From Planctomycetota bacterium (GTDB lineage: Bacteria; Planctomycetota; Phycisphaerae; FEN-1346): a DNA stretch of 62,825 nt. The notes under the pieces are model-generated. The model was not told the origin of the DNA. It saw nothing but the letters and a program-made list of their open reading frames with translations, and ran no database searches. The translations under genes and the position numbers were made by a program. The stretch lies in the NCBI GenBank assembly GCA_030602705.1, contig JAUVZF010000013.1, positions 1-62,825 on the forward strand, in the 5' to 3' direction. Shown here in pieces: positions 49,920 through 58,056 of this stretch (positions within the stretch are counted from its first letter, which is position 1; every line of letters starts with the position of its first letter).

Positions 49920-51896
49920 TTATTCGAGTGTCGCGATCTGGACGAGAATCTGTTCGTCGGTGAAGCCGTCCAGGTCGATGCTGCCCGAGCGGCAGACGGC
50001 CACGCACGTTCCGCAGCCCTGGCACACGCCTTCGTTGACGCGGGCCACCGTGCGGACGACGTTCCCCTTGCGGTCCTTGATGTCATAATCCTCAATCGCC
50101 CCGTACGGGCACGCCTTGATGCACGCCCGGCAATGGACGCACATCTCCTCGTTGACGCGAGCGACGATGGGCTCGCGTTCGAGTTCCGGCTGGCTGAACA
50201 GCCCGAGCGCCTTCGCCGCGGCCGCCGACGCCTGGGCGACCGAGTCGGGGATGTCCTTGGGCGACTGGCACGCCCCCGCCAGGAACACGCCGGCCGTAGC
50301 CGTCTCGACCGGCCGCAACTTCGGATGCGCCTCGCTGTAGAACCCGTTCGTGTCGTACGCGATGCCGAGCATCTGGGCGAGTTCGTTGCCCCCCGTGCGC
50401 GGGACGATGGCGTCGGCCAGGACCACGAGGTCGGCCTCGATCGTAACCGCCTGGCCGGCCAGCGTATCGGCGCCGCGGACGATGAGTTTACCGTCGGCCC
50501 GGCGGTAGACGCGGCTGACGCGACCGCGGACGTACTCTGCCCCGTCGGCCTCGATGGCGCGGCGGACGAACTCGTCGTATCCCTTGCCGCCCGCTCGCAC
50601 GTCCATGTAGAAGACGATCGCCCGGCCGTCGTGCACCTTGTGCCGGTACAAGATGGCGTGCTTGGCGGTGTACATGCAGCAGATCTTCGAGCAGTACGGG
50701 ACGCCGCGCTTTTCGTCGCGGCTGCCGCAGCACTGGATGAAGACGACGGTCTTGGGGATTTTGCCGTCGGACGGCCGCCGGATCTCGCCGCCCGTCGGGC
50801 CGCCGGCCGAGGCGAGCCGCTCGAACTGGAACCCGTCGATGACGTCCTCGATCTTTCCTGCGCCGTATTCGCCGTAGGCCGAGTGGTCCCACAACTCGAA
50901 GCCTGTTGCCACGACGATCGCCCCGACCTTGACCGTGACCTCGCGGTCGGTATCCTCGAAGTTGATGGCGCCCGTCGGGCAGACCTTCGCACACACGCCG
51001 CACTTGCCTTCGGTGAGCATGAGGCAGTGCTGGGCGTCGATGACCGGCTTGTTCGGCACGGCCTGCGGAAACGGCGTGTAGATGGCCGTGCGGTTGGCCA
51101 GGCCGGCGTCGAACTCGCTGGGGATCTTCTTCGACGGGCACTTCTGGTAGCACGTGCCGCAGCCCGTGCACGTGGCCGGGTCAACGTAACGGGCCTTCTG
51201 CCTGATGGTGACCTCGAAGTTGCCGACGAATCCGTCCACCTTCGCCACCTCGGCGTATGTCATGATGGTGACGTTCGGGTGTGCTGCCACCTCGACCATG
51301 CGCGGCGTGAGGATGCACTGCGAGCAGTCGAGCGTCGGGAAGGTCTCGCTGAGGCGTGCCATGTGTCCGCCGAGCGATGGGCTCCTCTCGACGAGCACCA
51401 CCTTCTTGCCGCCGTCGGCGATGTCCAGCGCCGCCTGGATGCCGGCGATGCCGCCGCCGATGACCAGCGCCGTCGGCTCGACCGGCACGCGGATCGGATG
51501 CAGTTTGGCGTTCCGCTTGACCTTCTCGACCATGATGCGTACCAGGTCGATGGCCTTGGCGGTGGCCTCGCCGCGGTCCTCGTGCACCCACGAGCAGTGC
51601 TCGCGCAGGTTGGCCATCTCCAGGAGGAACGGGTTGAGCCCGGCCTCGGCGGCCGCGCGGCGGAACGTGGGCTCGTGCATCCGCGGGCTGCACGCCGCAA
51701 CCACCACGCCAGAGAGTTTCTTCTCCTTGATGGCGTCCTTGATCATCTGCTGGCCGGGGTCGGAGCACATGTACTTGTAATCGACGCTCTCGACGACGCC
51801 GGGCAAGCGTGCGGCGGCCTCGGTGACGGCGGGGCAGTCCACCGTCCGGCCGATGTTCTCGCCGCAATGACAGATGAATACGCCTACGCGCGCCAT
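49920..51896 (-). CDS. hdrA: HdrA, flavin-based electron-bifurcating subunit
   Basis: A 658-residue flavoprotein. The N-terminal domain (GVFICHCGENIG, ACSPRMHEPTFRRA) is followed by the FAD-binding loop VIGGGIAGIQAALDIAD and LDCSQCILTPRMVEV. Four [4Fe-4S] motifs are visible: CTGCGTCYQKCP near residue 240, CGVCAKVCP near 297, CVHCRACIKACP near 583 and CQGCGTCVAVC near 624. HdrA bears the FAD where electrons bifurcate between a low-potential acceptor (ferredoxin) and the HdrBC site. Length is close to the methanogen enzyme. It starts two bases after the hdrB stop codon. Confidence 0.93.
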   Translation of the reverse strand: MARVGVFICHCGENIGRTVDCPAVTEAAARLPGVVESVDYKYMCSDPGQQMIKDAIKEKKLSGVVVAACSPRMHEPTFRRAAAEAGLNPFLLEMANLREHCSWVHEDRGEATAKAIDLVRIMVEKVKRNAKLHPIRVPVEPTALVIGGGIAGIQAALDIADGGKKVVLVERSPSLGGHMARLSETFPTLDCSQCILTPRMVEVAAHPNVTIMTYAEVAKVDGFVGNFEVTIRQKARYVDPATCTGCGTCYQKCPSKKIPSEFDAGLANRTAIYTPFPQAVPNKPVIDAQHCLMLTEGKCGVCAKVCPTGAINFEDTDREVTVKVGAIVVATGFELWDHSAYGEYGAGKIEDVIDGFQFERLASAGGPTGGEIRRPSDGKIPKTVVFIQCCGSRDEKRGVPYCSKICCMYTAKHAILYRHKVHDGRAIVFYMDVRAGGKGYDEFVRRAIEADGAEYVRGRVSRVYRRADGKLIVRGADTLAGQAVTIEADLVVLADAIVPRTGGNELAQMLGIAYDTNGFYSEAHPKLRPVETATAGVFLAGACQSPKDIPDSVAQASAAAAKALGLFSQPELEREPIVARVNEEMCVHCRACIKACPYGAIEDYDIKDRKGNVVRTVARVNEGVCQGCGTCVAVCRSGSIDLDGFTDEQILVQIATLE

Positions 51897-51898
51897 GA

Positions 51899-52765
51899 CT
51901 AGGCGCTCCTTTCCACTACCCGCATGGCATCGACGAAGTGGCGGTCAAGGCCCAGCCGCTCGGGCTCGATGCCGGCGGCCAGGCCGAGAATCTCGCTGAG
52001 ATAAACAATCGGCAGATCGTGCGGCCCGAGGCCCGCCTCGTTGATCGTCCGCTGCCGCATGTCCAGATTGGAGTGGCACATGGGGCAGCCCGTCACGATG
52101 GCCTCCGCGCCGGCCTGCTCGGCGTCCGTCAGGATGGCGTTCGAGAGGTCCACCACCGCGTCGGTCATCGACATGCTAAAGCCCCCGCCGCAGCACTCGA
52201 CGGCGAAGTTCCAGGGCACGATCTCGCACCCGGCGGCCCGCAGGGCGGCGTCCATGCCGTTGGGCTGCTCGGCGTCGTAGCCCTCGACGATCTCCTCGCC
52301 GCGCGCCAGCAGGCACCCGTAATACGGCGCGACTTTCAGGCCATCGAGCGGCGAGGTCAGTTTCTCCGCCAGGCCTTCGTCAAGGAGGCGGCCGGCGAAT
52401 TCGATGATGCTCAGGATCCTGACCGTGCCCTTGAACTCCCGCTCCGTGATGCCGCGCATCTTCTCGACCAGTTCGGCGCTGCGGGCCAGCCGCACCGTCG
52501 TGCCTTTCATCCGCGAGAAGCAGGCCGCGCACGGGGCGAGGATCTCCGAGAGACCCTGCTCCTCGGCCAGCGCGAGGTTGCGGTACGGCAGGGCGACGGC
52601 CAGGTCGTGATTGAGGTTGTGGGCGGCGCTTGCGCCGCAGCAGTTCCAGTCCTCGATCTCCTTCAGTTCCACGCCCGCCACTTCGGCCAGCGCCTTGATG
52701 GACATATCCAGTTCGCGCCCCGTGCCGTGAAGAGAACAACCGGGGTAGTAACCGATGGTCGTCAT
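51899..52765 (-). CDS. hdrB: HdrB, CCG-domain disulfide reductase subunit
   Basis: A 288-residue protein with two CCG domains that hold the non-cubane [4Fe-4S] clusters of HdrB. Domain 1 has YYPGC (Cys10) and NCCGASAAHN (Cys42-Cys43), and domain 2 has APYYGCLLARG and ECCGGGFSM. The following Cys in TGCPMCHSNLD is also conserved. In methanogens this subunit reduces CoM-S-S-CoB; in bacteria the disulfide is unknown and may be DsrC-like. Start and stop overlap hdrC by ATGA. Confidence 0.93.
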   Translation of the reverse strand: MTTIGYYPGCSLHGTGRELDMSIKALAEVAGVELKEIEDWNCCGASAAHNLNHDLAVALPYRNLALAEEQGLSEILAPCAACFSRMKGTTVRLARSAELVEKMRGITEREFKGTVRILSIIEFAGRLLDEGLAEKLTSPLDGLKVAPYYGCLLARGEEIVEGYDAEQPNGMDAALRAAGCEIVPWNFAVECCGGGFSMSMTDAVVDLSNAILTDAEQAGAEAIVTGCPMCHSNLDMRQRTINEAGLGPHDLPIVYLSEILGLAAGIEPERLGLDRHFVDAMRVVERSA

Positions 52766-53325
52766 CGCTCGTCCTCCTTTCGGAGGCAGGCCTTGAAGAT
52801 GCGCCGGATCTCCTTGCGGCCGTGGATGACGCGCGGCACGAGCGGCAGTTTGCCCTTGGCGAGCATGACGGGCGCGAGCAGGACGTCGCTGAACAGGTCG
52901 CCGCTCGTCATCTTGTAAAGGCCCGTCAGCGGCACCTCGCTCATGCGGCCGGTGTGCTGGACGATCTTCAGAAACGCCTTATGGAAGGCCAGCACACGTT
53001 TCTGCTCGTGCGGGACGGTGCCCTCGCGGTGGGCCATTTCACGCAGGGCGTCGATGGCGGCGGCCGGGTCGAGGTCTTTCGGGCACCGCTGCGTGCACGT
53101 CAGGCACCCGACGCACGACCAGATGGCCGTACTGGCCAGCAGGCGGCGGCGGGCTTCCTCACCGCCGATCTGGACCAGACGCATGATCTGGCTCGGCGTG
53201 ATGTCCATGTACCGGGCCATCGGGCAGCCGGCCGTGCACTTGCCGCACTGATAGCATTCGGCCACGTCCACGCCGGTGGCTTCGCGGACCTCGTCGGCAA
53301 GGGTCGGTTTAGCGGTCTTCGTCAC
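52762..53325 (-). CDS. hdrC: HdrC, 4Fe-4S ferredoxin-type subunit
   Basis: A 187-residue protein with two [4Fe-4S] motifs, CYQCGKCTAGCP (Cys24, 27, 30, 34) and CVGCLTCTQRCP (Cys71, 74, 77, 81), followed by the HdrC-type helical tail (HEQKRVLAFHKAFLKIV). It carries electrons from HdrA to HdrB. The GTG start at 53325 is supported by GGAGG at a spacing of six. It is the first gene of the seven-gene operon, so its promoter must lie in the region upstream. Confidence 0.93.
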   Translation of the reverse strand: MTKTAKPTLADEVREATGVDVAECYQCGKCTAGCPMARYMDITPSQIMRLVQIGGEEARRRLLASTAIWSCVGCLTCTQRCPKDLDPAAAIDALREMAHREGTVPHEQKRVLAFHKAFLKIVQHTGRMSEVPLTGLYKMTSGDLFSDVLLAPVMLAKGKLPLVPRVIHGRKEIRRIFKACLRKEDER

Positions 53326-53703
53326 CGAACGCCTCCGACTTCAGTTGCGACGCTATCCCCCATCGGTTTTGCATCGGAGCCGGGAAGAGGCCCTGTCGCC
53401 CGGGCGGCCACGTCGTACTGTGAAACCGCCGCCACGCCCGAAGTTTTGCCAAAAAGCCTGTTCTCAGGCAACCTCCGGCCAGCCTCCCTTGCGAGGAAAC
53501 AGGACCTCAAGGAGGACGGACATTACTGACCCCCGGAATCATACGGTTCCCGCCGCCGCTTGGCAAGAGAGAACCCGCCGCCTCCCTATCAGTTCTCGCT
53601 TCAGCCGCAGGAAACACGCACGCCGCTATGTCGTTATGTCGTGAAACGTTGCGTGCCCGGCCGCGCCGTGGCATGATACGCCCCCAGGCGCGGCGTATTT
53701 ACC
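53326..53703. other. intergenic region upstream of hdrC
   Basis: No convincing gene. A long-range inverted repeat, GCCGCGCC (53660-53667) with GGCGCGGC (53687-53694), is present. The hdr promoter should be here on the minus strand, but no good -35/-10 pair was seen. Confidence 0.4.
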
Positions 53704-53725
53704 CCCCCCGTGAATACACGGGGGG
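53704..53725 (-). terminator. GC-rich hairpin after the small reading frame
   Basis: CCCCCCGTG-AATA-CACGGGGGG is a perfect 9+9 inverted repeat placed three bases beyond the stop codon of the small frame at 53729-53851. No T-run follows, so termination is plausible but not canonical. Confidence 0.45.
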
Positions 53726-53728
53726 CAA

Positions 53729-53851
53729 TCACGAAACGTGCGAGGCCCCAACCATGGCCAACACTCTGGCCATCATGGTCACGATGACGACGTACTTGCC
53801 GCCGGCCGCCCGGCGAAGCCGTGGGGGTTTATCGAAGAGTGGGGGCTGCAA
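53729..53851 (-). CDS. candidate small protein downstream of the symporter gene
   Basis: A 40-codon frame from a TTG, ending in TGA just before the hairpin at 53704-53725. The peptide has a basic N-terminal half (FDKPPRLRRAAGGKY) and a hydrophobic stretch (VVIVTMMARVLAMVGAS), which could be a single membrane helix. It follows the symporter gene by 47 bases on the same strand. No ribosome-binding site is convincing and the start is uncertain; it could be a fragment. Confidence 0.3.
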   Translation of the reverse strand: MQPPLFDKPPRLRRAAGGKYVVIVTMMARVLAMVGASHVS

Positions 53852-53898
53852 TGAGTATTGTGGCCGCCGCTCAAGTGACCCGCCGCGCTACAGCCAGA

Positions 53899-55581
53899 TT
53901 ACCAGAACAGGTAGTACAGCGCCGCGGTCGCCGCGATGGTGATGCCGCCGATGAGGTACCGATGCTTGTACGGCGTGACGTCGAGTTCGGAGACCGGCAT
54001 GGTGCGCGGCTCGAGGAGCGGCTTCCGCCACGTGATGATCAGCATCACCGCCGCCAGAATCAAGAAGATGATGCCCATGTGGTGCAGGAAGGCAATCGTG
54101 CTGAATCGGTAGAGCCAGTGCAGGGCGGACCCCTTCGTCACCTCTCCCGCCTCGACGGCCGACTTCAACACCCAGCCCGGCACGCGGAACAGGGCGTAGA
54201 GCACCAGGCCAAGCACCATCGCCGTCTTCGCCGCGATGGCCGGCGCCCGCTTCACGATCATCCCCACCAGGAACGCCGCCACGATACCGGGTGTAATAAA
54301 GCCCCAGATCTCCTGGATGTACCGGAAGACGCCCTCGAACTTGGTGATGATGGGGGCCCACAGGCAGGCTACCACAAGCACGCAGGCCGTCGCGATGCGG
54401 CCGACGGTCAAGATCCTCCTCCCGCTGGCCTGGGGGTTGATGTACTTCTCGTACAGGTCCACGGTCAGAATCGTGGAGGCGGAGTTCAGGCCCGAGTTGA
54501 ACGAACTGATCACGGCCCCGCAGAGGGCGGCGAACATGGCCCCGCGCAGGTACGGCGGCAGCAGGTGGGCAATCAGGTACGAGTAGGCGGTGTCGCCCTC
54601 GGTGATCGCCGGGTTCGGCCCCATCCCGTACAGGTGGAACGCCATGATGCCCGGCATGACGACGATGAAGGGGATGAGGAGTTTGAGCCAAGCGGCGAAG
54701 AAGATGCCTTTCTGTCCCTCGCCCAGGTTCTTGGCGCCCAACGTCCGCTGGGTGATGAACTGGTTCAGGCCCCAGTAGAAGATGTTGGGTATCCACAGGC
54801 CGCCGATGAAGACTGCCAGCCAGGGCACGTCCTCGTCGTTCCACGGCAGAACGGTGTGCAGTTTCCCGGCCTGGGCGGCACCGAACGTCTTGATCCCTTC
54901 AAAGAAGTTGTCGTTGCCGATGGCCATCAGCGCGACCACCGCGACCATCGCCCCGCCAATCAGCAGGCCGCTGCCCTGGATCAGGTCCGCCCAGACGACC
55001 GACTTCAGGCCGCCGTAAATCGTGACGGAGGCGGCGACGAGGCCGATGGCCCAGATGCAGGCCACCAGGGCCCAGAACGTTGCGTCCTCCGGCGCCAGGC
55101 TGAACCACTCCTGGAACATCGCCGGGATGTTGAAGATCGTGATCACCGCCATGGCGCCGCTGTAAACCACGGTCGCGAGGAAGACGATGACGTAAGCAGC
55201 CAGCAGAAACACGGCCATGATGGTGCGGGCGCCGGAGTCGTAGCGGTACTCCAGATACTCCGGCATGGTGTAGATGCCGGCCTTGAGGAACTTCGGCAGG
55301 AGCCACCAGGCGACGAAGACCAGCGTGACGGCCGACATCCACTCGTAACTCGCAATCGCCAGGCCCACGCGCTCGAAGGCCGAGCCCGCCATCCCCACGA
55401 AGTGTTCCGTCGAGATGTTCGAGGCGATGAGCGAGAAGCCGATGAGCGGCCACGTGAGGGACCGGCCGGCCAGGAAGTAGTCCTTGCCGCTCTTCTTGTG
55501 CCGGCCCGCGTACAGAGAGATGCCCACGACCGCGGTCACGAACACCAAGAAGGTTACGACGTCATACACGCTGAATTCCAT
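53899..55581 (-). CDS. sodium:solute symporter (SSS family)
   Basis: A 560-residue membrane transporter with about 14 predicted helices. It starts MEFSVYDVVTFLVFVTAVVGISLYAG, followed by GKDYFLAGRSLTWPLIGFSLIASNISTEHFVGMAGSAF, the sodium-site and substrate-site segment of the SSS family. Later are AALCGAVISSFNSGLNSASTILTVDLYEKY and GWVLKSAVEAG-type loops typical of sugar-type (SglT-like) members. GGAGA precedes the ATG. It probably imports a sugar or related solute with Na+. Upstream lie two MITE-like elements; no catabolic gene is adjacent. Confidence 0.9.
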   Translation of the reverse strand: MEFSVYDVVTFLVFVTAVVGISLYAGRHKKSGKDYFLAGRSLTWPLIGFSLIASNISTEHFVGMAGSAFERVGLAIASYEWMSAVTLVFVAWWLLPKFLKAGIYTMPEYLEYRYDSGARTIMAVFLLAAYVIVFLATVVYSGAMAVITIFNIPAMFQEWFSLAPEDATFWALVACIWAIGLVAASVTIYGGLKSVVWADLIQGSGLLIGGAMVAVVALMAIGNDNFFEGIKTFGAAQAGKLHTVLPWNDEDVPWLAVFIGGLWIPNIFYWGLNQFITQRTLGAKNLGEGQKGIFFAAWLKLLIPFIVVMPGIMAFHLYGMGPNPAITEGDTAYSYLIAHLLPPYLRGAMFAALCGAVISSFNSGLNSASTILTVDLYEKYINPQASGRRILTVGRIATACVLVVACLWAPIITKFEGVFRYIQEIWGFITPGIVAAFLVGMIVKRAPAIAAKTAMVLGLVLYALFRVPGWVLKSAVEAGEVTKGSALHWLYRFSTIAFLHHMGIIFLILAAVMLIITWRKPLLEPRTMPVSELDVTPYKHRYLIGGITIAATAALYYLFW

Positions 55582-55688
55582 GCTCGTCTCCGTTCCTACG
55601 GGCCCGCTTTCACGTCTTTCGCACCCCTGATATGCGCGATGGCCACCCGTTTGTCCAGTTTCTTGTTGCCACGCCAGGCACAGCGGGC

Positions 55689-55835
55689 GTGGCAACGATT
55701 TCTGGCCTGGGACGATTTCCTGCGGCTTGGCCGTAGCGCCGGGGTTTATCCCCGGCGCATCCTGGCCGGCGCCGCCGCCAACGACCGCCCGTACGGGCGC
55801 TACAACCGCCTGCGCTCGCCAGAAAAACTTGCCAC
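55689..55835 (+). mobile_element. MITE-like element, copy A
   Basis: Bounded by GTGGCAACGATTTCTGG at the left and CCAGAAAAACTTGCCAC at the right, imperfect inverted repeats. Inside are GTAGCGCCGGGGTTTATCCCCGGCGC and CGCCCGTACGGGCGC palindromes. It has no coding capacity. A tandem neighbour copy starts at 55852. Confidence 0.7.
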
Positions 55836-55851
55836 GCCAGGCGCAGCGGGC

Positions 55852-56005
55852 GTGGCAACGATTTCTGGCCTGGGACGATTTCCTGCGGCTTGGCCGTAGC
55901 GCCGGGGTTTACCCCCGGCGCATCCTGGCCAGCGCCGCCGCCAACGGCCGCCGGGCATAAAGCCCGGCGCTACAACCGCCTGCGCCCGCCAGAAAAACTT
56001 GCCAC
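55852..56005 (+). mobile_element. MITE-like element, copy B
   Basis: Same termini and layout as copy A, sharing long identical stretches (GGCCTGGGACGATTTCCTGC and on). The second inner palindrome is GCCGGGCATAAAGCCCGGCG instead of CGCCCGTACGGGCG. The period between copies is about 163 bases. Confidence 0.7.
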
Positions 56006-56046
56006 ACCCGGCATTCCCATTCCGCCGCCGACCTGGGCCGGCGCGC

Positions 56047-56080
56047 AAAAAAAAGAGGCGGGGGTGAGGGACCCCGCCTC
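56047..56080 (-). terminator. Rho-independent terminator downstream of rpoD
   Basis: On the minus strand GAGGCGGGGT pairs with CCCCCGCCTC (9-10 bp) around a 6-base loop and is followed by eight T residues (A-run at 56047-56054). It lies about 175 bases beyond the rpoD stop codon, with the MITE copies behind it. Confidence 0.8.
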
Positions 56081-56129
56081 GGGTCGGCAAAGGAAGACGC
56101 TTCACCTTTGCCGGGACTCGTTGAAAGAC

Positions 56130-56158
56130 AGTCCAAAGTCCAAAGTCCAAAGTCCAAC
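56130..56158. repeat. GTCCAAA simple tandem repeat
   Basis: About four copies of the heptamer GTCCAAA in a row, in the gap between the rpoD stop codon and its terminator. It would be transcribed with the rpoD mRNA. Confidence 0.7.
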
Positions 56159-56253
56159 GTTCAAAGTCAACGGCGAACAGCAACGTCAGGGTTCTGTACT
56201 TCGCTCAGGCGTCGGCGCATGAAAGCCCTCGCGTGTGGCGTGGGCCTCTGCGG

Positions 56254-57978
56254 CTACACCTGCGTTGCCTCCTGCTCCTGCGGCTTGCTTTCGAGGAAGC
56301 CTTCGAGTTTGCGGCTGCGGACCGGATGCTGTAGTTTGCGGATGGCCTTGGCCTCGATCTGCCGCACTCGCTCGCGCGTGACGCGGAAGATCCGCCCGAC
56401 CTCCTCCAGCGTGTAGGTCTGCCCGTCGCCGATGCCGTAGCGCAGTTTGATGATCTCGCGTTCGCGGTACGTCAGTGTCTTGAGGACATGGTCGATCTTC
56501 GACTTGAGCATCTCCTGGGTGGCGGCCGTGACGGGCGACTCGGCCGTCTCGTCCTCGATGAAGTCGCCGAAGTAGGAATCCTCGCTCTCGCCGACGGGCC
56601 GGTCGAGGCTGATGGGATGGCGGCTGATCTTCATGACCCGCCGGACCTCCATCAGCGGCAGTTTCGCCCCGGACGCCAGTTCTTCGAGCGTCGGTTCGCG
56701 GCCGCGCTCCTGGAGGAACTGTTTCGAGATGTTCCGCAGTTTCGACATCGTCTCGATCATGTGGACGGGGATGCGGATGGTCCGTGCCTGGTCGGCGATG
56801 GCCCGCGTGATGGCCTGGCGGATCCACCAGGTGGCGTAGGTGCTGAACTTGTACCCGCGGCGGTACTCGTACTTGTCCACGGCCCGCATCAGGCCGGTGT
56901 TGCCCTCCTGGATGAGGTCGAGGAACGAGAGGCCGCGGTTGCGGTATTTTTTGGCGATCGACACGACCAGCCGCAGGTTTCCACCCGACAGTTTCCGTTT
57001 GGCCTCCTCGTATTCGGCGAAGCATTGCTCGATGCGCATGACGCGTGCCTTGAGATGGTCGGTGCTCTCGCCGACGAGTGCCCCGAACCCGACCAGTTCC
57101 TCGCGCAGCGCCACCGCCTCGCCGGCATCCTCACGGCTGTTGCCGATCTCGGCAAGCCGCGCGATGATCTCCTGCTGCTTGTGGTAGATGCCGACCAACT
57201 TCTTCATGATGCCTTGGACCCTGGAGGTCCGCAGTGAGAGTTCTTCGAGCAGTTGGACGCACTTTTGCCCACGGGCGTGCATACGCTGACGTATGGCGTC
57301 GCGCTCGGCGTTTGCGATCCGTCGTGCGAGAAGCCGGTCGTAGTCGTTCTGGTTCCTCGTGAGGAGTTTTTCGGCGGTCGCCAGGTTCTCCGGGACCCGT
57401 TTGATGATGGTGGTCTTGGCGAGGTTTTCCGAGATGCAGATCTTCATCGTTCGGTCGAACGGCAGTTCGCCCGATTCCACCTGCCGCAGGATCGCGACGG
57501 CGCTCGAGATGGCCTCGTCGCTGGCAAGGACCTTGCGGCGGAACTGCTTGCGCGTCAGTTCGATACGCTTGGCCAGAAAGATCTCCTGGTCGCGCGTCAG
57601 CAGCGGGATCTCGCCCATCTGGGTCAGGTACATCCGGACGGGATCGTCGATGCGCTTGCGCGTTTCGGCGTCGGTGGGCATGACGACGGCAGCCGCACGC
57701 CGCGTGGCCTCGTCGGCCCCCCAGAGGGATTCTGCATCGCCGCGTTTGGCCCGGGCGGCGCTTTCGCGCGCACTGGCGTCCGTCTCGTCCAGCAGGTCCA
57801 CGCCCAGTTCGTCCAACTGCATCAAGATACGGTCCAGGCGCTCCGGGCTGACGAGGTCGTCGGGCAGGCTGTCGTTCATCTCTTCGTAGGTGAGATAACC
57901 GCGCACCTTGCCCCGCTCGAGCAGTTCGGCGATCTGCTCTTCGGCGGTGAGTCTCGGTTCGTTCTTGGTCTCGGCCAT
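56254..57978 (-). CDS. rpoD: primary sigma factor RpoD (sigma-70)
   Basis: A 574-residue housekeeping sigma factor. Region 1.1-like helices ([25 protein letters not shown]) and region 1.2 ([23 protein letters not shown]) are followed by a spacer of about 230 residues. Region 2 contains [53 protein letters not shown], region 3 [11 protein letters not shown], and region 4.2 [27 protein letters not shown]. The ATG at 57978 is chosen; a GTG directly after the dnaG stop codon (58056) could add 26 residues. Second gene of a dnaG-rpoD operon. Confidence 0.95.
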   Translation of the reverse strand: MAETKNEPRLTAEEQIAELLERGKVRGYLTYEEMNDSLPDDLVSPERLDRILMQLDELGVDLLDETDASARESAARAKRGDAESLWGADEATRRAAAVVMPTDAETRKRIDDPVRMYLTQMGEIPLLTRDQEIFLAKRIELTRKQFRRKVLASDEAISSAVAILRQVESGELPFDRTMKICISENLAKTTIIKRVPENLATAEKLLTRNQNDYDRLLARRIANAERDAIRQRMHARGQKCVQLLEELSLRTSRVQGIMKKLVGIYHKQQEIIARLAEIGNSREDAGEAVALREELVGFGALVGESTDHLKARVMRIEQCFAEYEEAKRKLSGGNLRLVVSIAKKYRNRGLSFLDLIQEGNTGLMRAVDKYEYRRGYKFSTYATWWIRQAITRAIADQARTIRIPVHMIETMSKLRNISKQFLQERGREPTLEELASGAKLPLMEVRRVMKISRHPISLDRPVGESEDSYFGDFIEDETAESPVTAATQEMLKSKIDHVLKTLTYREREIIKLRYGIGDGQTYTLEEVGRIFRVTRERVRQIEAKAIRKLQHPVRSRKLEGFLESKPQEQEATQV

Positions 57979-58056
57979 TGTGTTACCCAACCCTACACCT
58001 TCCTCGGACGCCGGTGGTCGGTCGGCGTCCGGTGGGCCGGTATCGGCCCCTGCCAC

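Noticed and set aside
46561..53325. Group 3 NiFe hydrogenase or sulfite reductase locus
   Set aside because: No hydrogenase large or small subunit and no siroheme sulfite reductase subunit is present; the subunits fit Flx-Hdr better.
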